Positions 1-9,632 of a stretch of DNA of 64,000 nt are shown here, in pieces (the first letter of the stretch is position 1; each line of letters opens with the position of its first letter). The stretch covers positions 1-64,000 of the forward strand of contig NW_019776028.1 of the NCBI RefSeq assembly GCF_001039355.2, in the 5' to 3' direction. Made by a program: the position numbers and the translations under genes. The notes beneath the pieces were generated by a model. The model was not told the origin of the DNA. It saw nothing but the letters and a program-made list of their open reading frames with translations, and made no database searches. Origin of the DNA: Lingula anatina. Taxonomy: Eukaryota; Brachiopoda; Lingulata; Lingulida; Lingulidae.

Positions 1-339
1 CATGAAGCATTATCTATTGGCAAACATCGTTTTATTTGATTTCTGTTATGCATATATGATGACCATTTTGGCCGCTGAAACGGTTAATGGTCTAATATAG
101 TGTTCTTTTACAACGCCAATCGTGGTGACGATCTTGAACATTCATGTAGTCATTTCATTTTCAGGAGCTCGTGCCAAAGGTGGATATTACAAAGTTTACA
201 CTAAAATGAAAAATATACTACAATCTGTATAGGAACTATTTCCAATGTCAGCAAAGTCTAGGGTCCTTTAGAAAGGGCAAACCGGGCGTAGCCTGGTAAA
301 TGCAAGTTTGTTTCAAGTAATGATATTTAGGACAAGGTG

Positions 340-1118
340 TCAACAGCCCGAATTTTTCTTGCACTGGGGTCCACAATACAATCTAGGTATACAACAGCGA
401 CACGTGTAGTCGTGTATGTAGCACAAGCCTGAAGCATGCTTGCAACAGCCACCGTAGTTGCCACAGCAACCGCGGTCAGAGCCCCGGATGTTCCAGCCGG
501 CGGAATTCGACACAAACCACCAGCCACCCCCTGGACTCACAGCCCGACACCCTGAAAGTAGAAAATGCATTAAACAGTTAATTTTGATCTGATAAACTGG
601 GCACTATTACAAAGACGGCTATTGCGTCCCCAGTTCCCATGTAGTAATCTGGAAATAATTCATTCATTTACTGGTGTGTCTTTATTTTTATTCATTAATT
701 TGTTATATACAGGCCCAACGTGTATAAAAATGTTTCTATTTATCATTTCTTCTGGAATCTTCCTTGCAGAGAAGGGCACAAAATAAGTGCAGTTACAATA
801 TTTAGAAAATTTATTGGACTGTGTGTTGTAAATTTTTCTAAAAGCAAACAGAAAATAATAATAATAAGCACCCGACAAATGTGAAGAATATTCTTCAATC
901 AGGATATTTTATTCTAAATTGGCTCTACAACAGTTAACACCAAAGTACAGATTTACATACTTGCAGTTAATGGAGCCGCATGCTCTTCTGCGAGCAAGAC
1001 CTTTCGTGAGTGAAGACCGTTTCTGGGCAGAATAAACTTCGTTCCCTGATCTCTCACTGGTGGCTTCCACCAAATGTGCCACCAGTAACAATGCAGCGGC
1101 AACTAGTGAAATTTTCAT
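340..1118 (-). pseudogene. Cysteine-rich secreted peptide gene, copy A, frameshifted
   Basis: Minus strand, two coding exons: 961-1118 (signal peptide and pro-region) and 340-551 (cysteine-rich part). The donor reads GTATGT after 961, and the acceptor is a pyrimidine tract plus CAG before 551. Exon 1 encodes a hydrophobic signal starting MKISLVAAALLL, then dibasic and tribasic sites (QKR, ARRR). Exon 2 has a run of five C at 527-531 where copy B has four, so the spliced frame shifts soon after the exon junction and the cysteine-rich end is lost. Nearly everything else is preserved, so this is a very recent loss, an allele, or a homopolymer sequencing error. A splice acceptor at 1140-1141 implies an upstream 5'UTR exon. 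Confidence 0.7.
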
Positions 1119-1530
1119 TGTTTTTCAAACTTTATGGCTCTGAATAAAGAAAGAATAATCTCAAATCAAAGTAACATCTTCAATTATACACATAGATATT
1201 ACTGAAGCGATTGAGTCTGAAAACAGTGACAAAGGCAGTGACAAATCATCTTTATAAAAGCAACATAATGTAGTGATTTTTGAAAATACTTGACAGTTAT
1301 TAATCTAGACAATCGCGGCAAAGATGCTGCACTACATTTTCCAGAAATCTCAAACCTTTTGACCCAAATGGAAGCTGTATTTGTATAGCAGAGCTGTTGA
1401 ACTGGCGGCGAATTCGTCCAGATTGAGCTCCTGATAAATTTGTCTTCCACACTTTTCTTTTATAGGTATCTATCCCTCGACGGAACAATAGAATAATTGT
1501 ACTCCCATGCAATAGCTATAGCTATAACTA

Positions 1531-1756
1531 GGACCCCATTCCCATAGATTTTAGATCGATCTACCCCTGTGGAGAGTCTCACTAGATTACTGTCAGCTTA
1601 GCCGGCTTAAGCGTCTGTCCCGCCTACTAAAAGCTGTAAGGGGGTAATTAACTATGGTGCGCGCTCGGCTGACTGCAATTTAGCGTGAAACACCAGGGAG
1701 TTAGGTCGATCTAAATCTTAATCTTTGGATCGAGCTAAATCTCTGGGAATGCACCC
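1531..1756. mobile_element. MITE, family A copy 1 (226 bp)
   Basis: Starts GGACCCCATTCCCA and ends TGGGAATGCACCC, so the ends are inverted repeats, with extra internal GATCGATCTA blocks near both ends. Flanked by CTA and TAG. It lies upstream of copy A, in the likely 5'UTR intron. Other copies are at 4779, 56771 and 62671. Confidence 0.75.
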
Positions 1757-1890
1757 TAGCTAGGACTCTGATATCACTACTTCTTGTGACGTCATAGGAA
1801 AACGTGAGTGAGTACAACTCAGAAATCAAGCCAGACCCGTCAAAATCGCAAAGTACAAATTAGCATTATTACCGGCAATATAAAAACTGC

Positions 1891-1912
1891 TATATAAGCC
1901 TTCCTATTGGTT
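1891..1912 (-). promoter_or_regulatory. Possible CCAAT/TATA promoter, copy A
   Basis: Read on the minus strand, a CCAAT box (from 1910) is followed after about 10 bp by a TATATA box (to 1891). It lies about 770 bp upstream of the peptide gene ATG, consistent with a 5'UTR intron. A CRE palindrome TGACGTCA is at 1787-1794. The spacing is tight and no transcript supports it. Confidence 0.3.
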
Positions 1913-2508
1913 GGAAAGTGCAAACTGTTCCGAGAGGACAAATAGTTTTGCTTCTTACTGACGACTTACGGATATTTGGCACATTTAGTGTGATTAACAG
2001 CCTTGAATATGTCTTAATTTATCATCTTTTTATCAAAATCTATAAACACTCGCGAAAACTGAAATAGTTTGAAACGATATTGGGACACCTTATAGACTAA
2101 AATAGCATACAAAATTAAAATACTGGCTGTAACAGACTACTAGTGCACCCTGTGGTCAGAGAGGGGCTCGGACCCACCCTAACCGTAGGTAATTATGTAG
2201 GCTCAACTAATTATATAAGATAATTATACTTTTGTATGCCGCATGTACAGTGGACAACTTTTTTTGCAACAGGTACTCAAACGCCCACTTGTACCCTTAT
2301 TACAACGTATGTAGCAGATAGATTTAAGTAACAATGTTAAAACAACTGTCTCTAATTCTCAAACGTAACGTTACGTTTTTTATTTTCCTTGTAAAACAGA
2401 TCCATCACCAATTTAGTGTAATATTATCCCAGGTAAAATAAAATTCAAAGTTTTCCGAAACATCCAAGTGTCTGCATTCAATATAAAGGACAAGTGTTCT
2501 CTCTCCCT

Positions 2509-2510
2509 CA

Positions 2511-2553
<43 letters not shown>
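2509..2553. repeat. (CA)n microsatellite
   Basis: About 22 CA units in the copy A-specific tail. Confidence 0.95.
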
Positions 2554-2558
<5 letters not shown>

Positions 2559-3004
2559 CCTCGCCCTCAGAAGAGCTCATTACGCCCTCTGCTGGCACCT
2601 GTACATTGTGTGGTGATGACAGTGTAGCTAGGCAAATATAAAATAGCAGACGAGGAAAATAACAATGATAAATAAAATAATTATAATAATAATAGGTCGG
2701 AGTTGTACAGATAAATGAGTTCAAGTAAAAATGTAATAAAAGATTTGCATTAAGATCATTAAAATAAACACAGACCCCTAGAAAATAGTCACGTTCAGTC
2801 TTGATTTTCGCAAGGATTCCAACAAATAGAACTCTTTGATTTGGGGTACATATATTGAATTTGGATGTGTGATATCTTTTATTATTTTATAAATACAACC
2901 CAAAATATGATTGATAGGTCATAGAAAATTAGTTGCTCTAGTCTCGGTTCGCTCGTCATATTGTCCTTTCAAGGGGTGTGTGGAGAAGCCGGGAGAACTA
3001 TGCT

Positions 3005-3026
3005 CCCCCCCCCCCCCCCCCCCCCC
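3005..3026. repeat. Poly-C tract
   Basis: 22 C in a row, 48 bp before the N at 3074; a likely assembly-breaking homopolymer. Confidence 0.95.
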
Positions 3027-3073
3027 ATCGATACACCTGTAGAAGCGGATATTGACAATTCATTCATAGCATG

Positions 3074-3074
3074 N
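3074..3074. other. Contig join (single N)
   Basis: An N sits exactly where the second copy of the opening sequence of the window begins. Confidence 0.8.
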
Positions 3075-3414
3075 AATGAAGCATTATCTATTGGCAAACA
3101 TCGTTTTATTTGATATCTGTTATGCATATATGATGACCATTTTGGCCGCTGAAACGGTTAATGGTCTAATATAGTGTTCTTTTACAAACGCCAATCGTGG
3201 TGACGATCTTGAACATTCATGTAGTCATTTCATTTTCAGGAGCTCGTGCCAAAGGTGGATATTACAAAGTTTACACTAAAATGAAAAATCTACTACAATC
3301 TGTATAGGAACTATTTCCAATGTCAGCAAAGTCTAGGGTCCTTTAGAAAGGGCAAACCGAACGTAGCCTGGTAAATGCAAATTTGTTTCAAGTAATGATA
3401 TTTAGGACAAGGTG

Positions 3415-4366
3415 TCAACAGCCCGAATTTTTCTTGCACTGGGGTCCACAATACAATCTAGGTATACAACAGCGACACGTGTAGTCGTGTATGTAGCACA
3501 AGTCTGAAGCATGCTTGCAACAGCCACCGTAGTTGCCACAGCAACCGCGGTCAGAGCCCCGGATGTTCCAGCCGGCGGAATTCGACACAAACCACCAGCC
3601 ACCCCTGGACTCACAGCCCGACACCCTGAAAGTAGAAAATGCATTAAACAGTTAATTTTGATCTGATAAACTGGGCACTATTACAAAGACGGCTATTGCG
3701 TCCCCAGTTCCCATGTACAGGGGCGGATCCAGAGATATTTTCTGACAGTCTTCCAAATTATTTTTGTTAATACATCCTCCATTTTTGACCGTCTTCCGAC
3801 AGAAAATATTAGATACCCGTCAATGTAAACTTTAAAATCTGACCGTCTTCCGGAAGACCCAGAAGACGGCCTAAATCCGCCCCTGAATGTAGTAATCTGG
3901 AAATCATTCATTCATTTACTGGTGTGTCTTTATTTTTATTCATTAATTTGTTATATATAGGCCCAACGTGTATAAAAATGTTTCTATTTATCATTTCTTC
4001 TGGAATCTTCCTTGCAGAGAAGGGCACAAAATAAGTGCAGTTACAATATTTAGAAAATTTATTGGACTGTGTGTTGTAAATTTTTCTAAAAGCAAACAGA
4101 AAATAATAATAATAGGCACCCGACAAATGTGAAGAATATTCTTCAATCAGGATATTTTATTCTAAATTGGCTCTACAATAGTTAACACCAAAGTACAGAT
4201 TTACATACTTGCAGTTAATGGAGCCGCATGCTCTTCTGCGAGCAAGACCTTTCGTGAGTGAAGACCGTTTCTGGGCAGAATAAACTTCGTTCCCCGATTT
4301 CTCACTGGTGGCTTCCACCAAATGTGCCACCAGTAACAATGCAGCGGCAACTAGTGAAATTTTCAT
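3415..4366 (-). CDS. Cysteine-rich secreted peptide precursor, copy B, open
   Basis: Exons 4209-4366 and 3415-3625 join in phase to give 122 codons and a stop at 3415-3417. Visible parts in order: a signal peptide of about 20 residues; a short acidic/basic pro-region with QKR and ARRR cleavage-type sites; and a mature part of roughly 75 residues with 14 cysteines, including CC pairs in RGCC, GGCC and CRCC, and a CYIHDYTCRCC segment. An even cysteine count fits seven disulfides. The architecture fits an antimicrobial, toxin-like or signalling peptide made in the secretory pathway, but I do not recognise the family and assign no function. A splice acceptor at 4388-4389 implies a 5'UTR exon upstream. 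The intron carries the MITE absent from copy A. Confidence 0.75.
3718..3885. mobile_element. 168-bp MITE inserted only in copy B
   Basis: Ends are CAGGGGCGGAT and its complement ATCCGCCCCTG; the flanks repeat ATGTA at 3713-3717 and 3887-3891, a 5-bp duplication compared with the empty site in copy A near 645. Internal GACCGTCTTCC motifs occur in both orientations. The CAGGGGCGG terminus resembles hAT-type ends, but the 5-bp duplication is not the 8 bp typical of hAT. Confidence 0.85.
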
Positions 4367-4778
4367 TGTTTTTCAAACTTTATGGCTCTGAATAAAGAAA
4401 GAATAATCTCAAATCAAAGTAACATCTTCAATCATACACATAGATATTACTGAAGCGATTGAGTCTGAAAACAGTGACAAAGGCAGTGACAAATCATCTT
4501 TATAAAAGCAACATAATGTAGTGATTTTTGAAAATACTTGACAGTTATTAATCTAGACAATCGAGGCAAAGATGCTGCACTACATTTTCCAGAAATCTCA
4601 AACCTTTTGGTCCAAATGGAAGCTGTATTTGTATAGCAGAGCTGTTGAACTGGCGGCGAATTCGTCCAGATTGAGCTCCTGATAAATTTGTCTTCCACAC
4701 TTTTCTTTTATAGGTATCTATCCCTCGACGGAACAATAGAATAATTGTACTCCCATGCAATAGCTATAGCTATAACTA

Positions 4779-5004
4779 GGACCCCATTCCCATAGATTTT
4801 AGATCGATCTACCCCTGTGGGGAGTCTCACTAGATTACTGTCAGCTTAGCCGGCTTAAGCGTCTGTCCCGCCTACTAAAAGCTGTAAGGGGGTAATTAAC
4901 TATGGTGCGCGCTCGGCTGACTGCAATTTAGCGTGAAACACCAGGGAGTTAGGTCGATCTAAATCTTAATCTTTGGATCGAGCTAAATCTCTGGGAATGC
5001 ACCC
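4779..5004. mobile_element. MITE, family A copy 2 (226 bp)
   Basis: Counterpart of 1531-1756 inside the duplicated segment, same ends and length. Confidence 0.75.
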
Positions 5005-5138
5005 TAGCTAGGACTCTGATACCACTACTTCTTGTGACGTCATAGGAAAACGTGAGTGAGTACAACTCAGAAATCAAGCCAGACCCGTCAAAATCGCCAA
5101 GTACAAATTAGCATTATTACCGGCAATATAAAAACTGC

Positions 5139-5159
5139 TATATAAGCCTTCCTATTGGT
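5139..5159 (-). promoter_or_regulatory. Possible CCAAT/TATA promoter, copy B
   Basis: Same arrangement as in copy A: minus-strand CCAAT then TATATA, with the CRE palindrome TGACGTCA conserved at 5035-5042. Confidence 0.3.
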
Positions 5160-5781
5160 TGGAAAGTGCAAACTGTTCCGAGAGGACAAATAGTTTTGCT
5201 TCTTACTGACGACTTACGGATATTTGGCACATTTAATGTGATTAACAGCCTTAAATACGTCTTAATTTATTATCTTTTTATCAAAATCTATAAACAGAAA
5301 TTAACCTCGAGAAAATTGAAATGGTTTGAAACGATATTGAGCGATACTTTATAGACTAAAATAGCATACAAAATTAAAGTACTGGCTGTAACAGACTACT
5401 AGCGCACCCTGTGGTCAGAGAGGGGCTTGGACCCATCCTAACCGTAGGTAATTATGTAGGCTCAACTAATTATATAAGATAATTATACTCTTGTATGCTC
5501 CATATACAGTGGACAACTTTTTTTGCAACAGGTACTCAAACGCCTACTTGTACCCTTATTACAACGTTGGCCACAGGGGTCGCTGTTAGTCTGTTAGTTA
5601 GGTTATAGTAGAAACACGCAATTTATTGAACAAACTGGCTCATTCTTATCTCTTTTTTAATATATCTTTTTTTATATATATAGCAGTTATTAAAATAAAG
5701 AAAGCTGTCATAACTGTCAAGATATAAAACTCAGATCGTCAGCTTGCGGCCAGTTGAGTGCCGTGTCCGTGCGTATCTTTG

Positions 5782-6154
5782 AAAATAACAGCGGTAACGA
5801 AGTTGTGTCACTGTCAGTATTACATAAACTTTTGCTGGGACTCTGTGCTTCTTGGGCAGGTAGAAGCAAAACTTTGCCCGTGAGCAAAGTTAGCCTATAA
5901 GGTTAAAAAAAATGCGATTTTTTGTAATATTCTCTTAAGAGATTATTACTGAGATATAGCCATCTATNAAAATAACAGGGGTAACGAAGTTATGTCACTG
6001 TCAGTATTACATAAACTTTTGCTGGGACACTGTGCTTCTTGGGCAGGTAGAAGCAAAACTTTGCCCGTGAGCAAAGTTAGCCTATAAGGTTAAAAAAAAT
6101 GCGATTTTTTGTAATGTTCTCTTAAGAGATTATTACTGAGATATAGCCATCTAT
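5782..6154. repeat. 186-bp direct duplication across an N
   Basis: 5782-5967 and 5969-6154 are both 186 bp with only 4 mismatches and no indels, separated by a single N at 5968. This is what two overlapping but unmerged contig ends look like. Confidence 0.9.
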
Positions 6155-6304
6155 GAAGGCCCACTTGGTCTGATGACAAGCACAAAATCCAGAATAATTG
6201 CGCTAACCACTGTTTAGGTGGGAAAATGGAATTTATTATATTTTAATGGGTTGTTTACAATGTATTTATTATGAAAAATGAATTTCATATGAAGAGTTAT
6301 CCCT
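6100..6304. mobile_element. Partial relative of the TTAA-flanked MITE
   Basis: It shares CTCTTAAGAGATT, TATAGCCATC and the terminal GAAGAGTTATCCCT followed by TTAA with the complete element at 63615-63951. The left terminus is not recognisable, perhaps because of the join at 5968. Confidence 0.5.
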
Positions 6305-6308
6305 TTAA

Positions 6309-7434
6309 GATAAAAACATGCCGTTTCATCGCTTTCCTCGCAATATTTGTCGGAAAATATTTGATTTTTACAAAGTGATGACATTGGCCCGTACGACCAA
6401 CACAAAGTACCGGTTGAGCCGGGGTAGTGAACGTCCAGTGCTAGAGCTGTTACTGCCACGCTGCCCTAACTGGCGAGTTTTGCTACTCATGCAGCCCACC
6501 CGTGGAGACAGTATTATAGTTTTACTTGTCAGGTGAAAATTCATCATATCTGCCATTTCATATATTCTAATCTTAACCACACAGAAATGTGGGACAATAT
6601 CCCTGTAGATGACACCCAAGTAAGGGGCTACATTTTCTGTATGCATGTACACGAACCCTAGGTTTCATGAATTTCACAGTGCTATGGATTATTGAAACAA
6701 TCTTTGATGAATTGCGGTAATAACTTGATCTTTCCAATGAGGATAATTGTGAATGTTACGGACACTGTATTTTTGTCATGATTTCTTTAAATCAGAATGT
6801 TCCCGTTGAGGACGTTGAGTGCATGGTAACAACAAAACTGAAAAGCAGACTACATTCTATTTGAATGGTACGCAGTAAAAAGCACCAGAAATGCTTTAAG
6901 GAAATACAAATTTCATAATTATGTATTTGAAAGGTTGATAATTTTTGCCAATTGATAGGCGGGAGTCAATACAGTATCTTCCATTAATTTCTTTAAATCT
7001 ATTGAATATCTTTGGATGCAGACGCGCAACTTATAATTCATAGACTGTCAGGGACGAAATATCTACATTCTAAAAATTATAGCTCTATAATATGGGTCCA
7101 AGTAGGGGGGAATTACCCTACAATCGCAACAACATCGATCGTTGATATAACTCTATAATTCCACACTTCCTTGGATAAACATTTTATTTGTCAAATAAAC
7201 AAATACTACCATTTTATCCATTTTTTTTCTAAAGCAAACATTTATTTTACATATGAGTGAGTTTTTTTAATAACAAGGAAAAACGCATTACTGAAATATT
7301 AACAATATTTATTTTGTTTATAAAATAAATAGTTTAATATCACATACAAACTTTGATCTTTGAACACAAAATCTAGCACTTACTTACTCCTTTTTAACTA
7401 AATTTAGAAGAACTGTTAACATAACAAGACACAA
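6309..7434. other. No gene seen
   Basis: AT-rich sequence without a convincing ORF, splice-supported exon or clear repeat boundary. Confidence 0.5.
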
Positions 7435-8402
7435 CCCAGCTGGCAAATTATGTTGTTTTAACATTGAAACAACGTTGAACCATAACGTTGAAAAGACATT
7501 GAATAAACGTTGGATTTGAAAGTTGTGTCAACCTCAGATAACAACGTTGTATCAACGTCAGAAAACAATGTTATATCAACCCCACCCAGCGGGAAATTTG
7601 CCTGGATGTGTTTAGCAGTAGGACATGTTTGATGGCTAAATATATGTAGGGTATAAATGTATGGCCTTTAAGTTAAAATTTCCAAGGTTTAGAATTATAT
7701 ATATAACAAGATCACAGTCACCTCAACTTGTCTATCTATAACAGGTTACCAAGAACTGTTAACTCCATCACATTTACAGCAACTTATTCATCCTAGTGTT
7801 AGCTGACCTTACAAGCAATTCAGTTTATTGGAATGTATTTCTGAATAACAAGTTAAGAAAATTCACTAGTTAACTAAAGACACAAAACAACTGTCACTTT
7901 AAATTTAAACCCATTTTGTTATTATTTTGATAAAGAATGAAGGACAATAGGTGGACAATCAGGCTTACAGAATGGACCCCAAGGTACTGTATGGACAAAG
8001 AAAAAGAGGAAGGCCGGTCAAACGATGGAGGGATGAATTAGATGACTACTGGAAGTCTTGGAAGAAGAAACCTTGGCCAAACTGGAAATCTGAGGCTCAG
8101 AATAGGAAACAATGGAAAAAGCATGCTGAGGCCTTTGTCCAACAGTGGAACACTATAGGCTCTAAATGATGATGATGATGAAATGATGAGTTACAGTATT
8201 GATAAACAAAGTATCACATTTTCAATAATTAATATTTTAAATTACAATCCATAACTGCAAGGTTGTGTCATTGACCAAAATACAATGTTGAGTCAACGTG
8301 GCTGGATCAACGTTGATTTAACTTTGAATTTAGGTAGATCAACGGCAATTCAACGTATCAACCTGTTTTCAACGTTGATCCAACACAACTATGCCTGCTG
8401 GG
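7435..8402. mobile_element. Foldback/MITE element with AACGTTGA repeats, host of a LINE tail
   Basis: Begins CCCAGCTGGCA and ends TGCCTGCTGGG (inverted). Both arms are filled with imperfect CAACGTTGA motifs. The middle is interrupted by a LINE 3' end (about 7930-8190). A 110-bp relative with the same CCCAGC/GCTGGG ends is at 63474-63583; both copies are flanked by AA. Confidence 0.65.
7930..8190 (+). mobile_element. 3' tail of a non-LTR retrotransposon
   Basis: The open frame to the stop at 8167-8169 reads RGRPVKRWRDELDDYW, then EAFVQQW near the end, the typical C-terminal tail of invertebrate endonuclease/reverse-transcriptase LINE ORFs. A GATGATGATGAT simple repeat follows directly, as expected at such 3' ends. 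The copy is strongly 5'-truncated, with no RT or endonuclease domain present. Confidence 0.75.
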
Positions 8403-9388
8403 AACTGTATTTGTCATCCTACCATTTGTATGATTAGCTAGATTCATACTGATTTCAATGCAAATGATTATCATTAATAACAATTGTTATCATTATTATT
8501 TGGTAATTTCATCTACTAAGAGGAGAACATGGACCTTGATCCAGTTCAACATTGACATTCTGTACAGTTGTCTTTGCATGCACATCTGATAAGCTCCCAG
8601 CATGCACTGGGCACTTCAGGTGTAGTCATCCACACTGGCTCCCACTGCCATAATCAGGCATATTTCAGTAAAAATCAAATTAAAAAAAAATCAACTTGTC
8701 AAATGTATACTGACACCAAGCACAGTGTATATAAACCTAGTGGCCTTCCCAAAACTTCACCGTTTCCTTTGCACTGAACAGCCATTTGAAAGTTCTCAAT
8801 ACCCAACAACACACACACACACACAAAAGAAATAAAGGTTCCTCTCAGTGAATTAAAACACGACAATTATCTCAATCCAATTCCAACAGAGTAACAGCAG
8901 TAACAATACACTCAGTGTATGGCATTTCTGTAACATAGTCCAAAATGTGTAATGATAGAAAAGTCCCACAAATCAAATAGTTGTTTTGGTGATGTTTCTC
9001 ACCTCATAGCAAGGGCAATTGTAAGTTCAATGCAGTAATTTCTGTGGGTATGCAAAAAAGAGTCCATAGCAAAAGAGAATGTGACTTTTGGTTGGCGCTG
9101 AAATCCCAGAAACTGCATGTCCATCAGTCCAGTGATGAAGGTCATAATATTTGATAACTCTAATCCTTTTCTTCTGCCAGCTGAAAGGGAAATAGTGTAG
9201 TGCCCCATTAGAATACTTGCAAGCATAACATGAACACAATTCATTCATAGTTTGTTCCCAGAATAAAAAGCACTTGCCAAAGTCAAAACCTCAATAGAAA
9301 ATTTCTACACTAAAGAAGCAGCAGCAGTCATAATTTTTCCAAAATCAAACCCAAACTTAAATGTAGACATACCCACTATTTTGATTTA
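8403..9388. other. No gene seen
   Basis: No supported coding exon; a short CA run lies near 8812-8824. Confidence 0.5.
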
Positions 9389-9632
9389 GGGCACATTCCC
9401 AATGGAACTATCAATCTATGTAGTCAGATTGATCCAACTCTGCAGGGACTCTTGCTGAATGCAATCATATTAAAACACCACCTCTTGTTTCCAAACTTGT
9501 ATAATCACCAGCTTTTTTTTATATATATTTTACTCAATGCCAGGAGGCATGTTAATCTGATTGCATTCAGCAAGAGTCCCCGTGGAGTTGGATCTATCTA
9601 TGTAGAATGGTAGTTTCATTGGGAATGGGTCC
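9389..9632. mobile_element. MITE with long (~80 bp) terminal inverted repeats
   Basis: The left arm GGGCACATTCCCAATGGAACTA and the right arm, read in reverse complement, GGACCCATTCCCAATGAAACTA, continue to match through a GGGACTCTTGCTGAATGCAATCA block. The ends resemble family A (GGRCCCATTCCCA), so it is probably related. TA or TTA flanks. Confidence 0.8.

Larger units (their letters stand above)
1..2308. repeat. Duplicated segment, copy A
   Basis: This stretch matches 3075-5566 almost base for base, with scattered substitutions and small indels. It contains the frameshifted cysteine-rich peptide gene and one MITE. The match stops near 2308, where copy A continues into about 760 bp (2309-3073) that copy B lacks. 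The join to copy B is an N at 3074. It may be a true tandem duplication or two haplotypes laid end to end. Confidence 0.9.
3075..5566. repeat. Duplicated segment, copy B
   Basis: Second copy of the 1-2308 segment, beginning directly after the N at 3074. It differs from copy A mainly by a 168-bp MITE inserted at 3718-3885, a few single-base differences, and a one-base difference that keeps the peptide gene open. Similarity ends at about 5566. Confidence 0.9.

Noticed and set aside
1199-1512. Minus-strand ORFs of 70-83 codons repeated in both copies
   Set aside because: They are present in both copies only because the DNA is duplicated; no splice or domain support.
2413-2724. 103-codon ORF with Val/Cys run
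   Set aside because: Created by the (CA)n microsatellite.
3693-3911. Minus-strand ORF across the copy B insertion
   Set aside because: It is the MITE read as protein.
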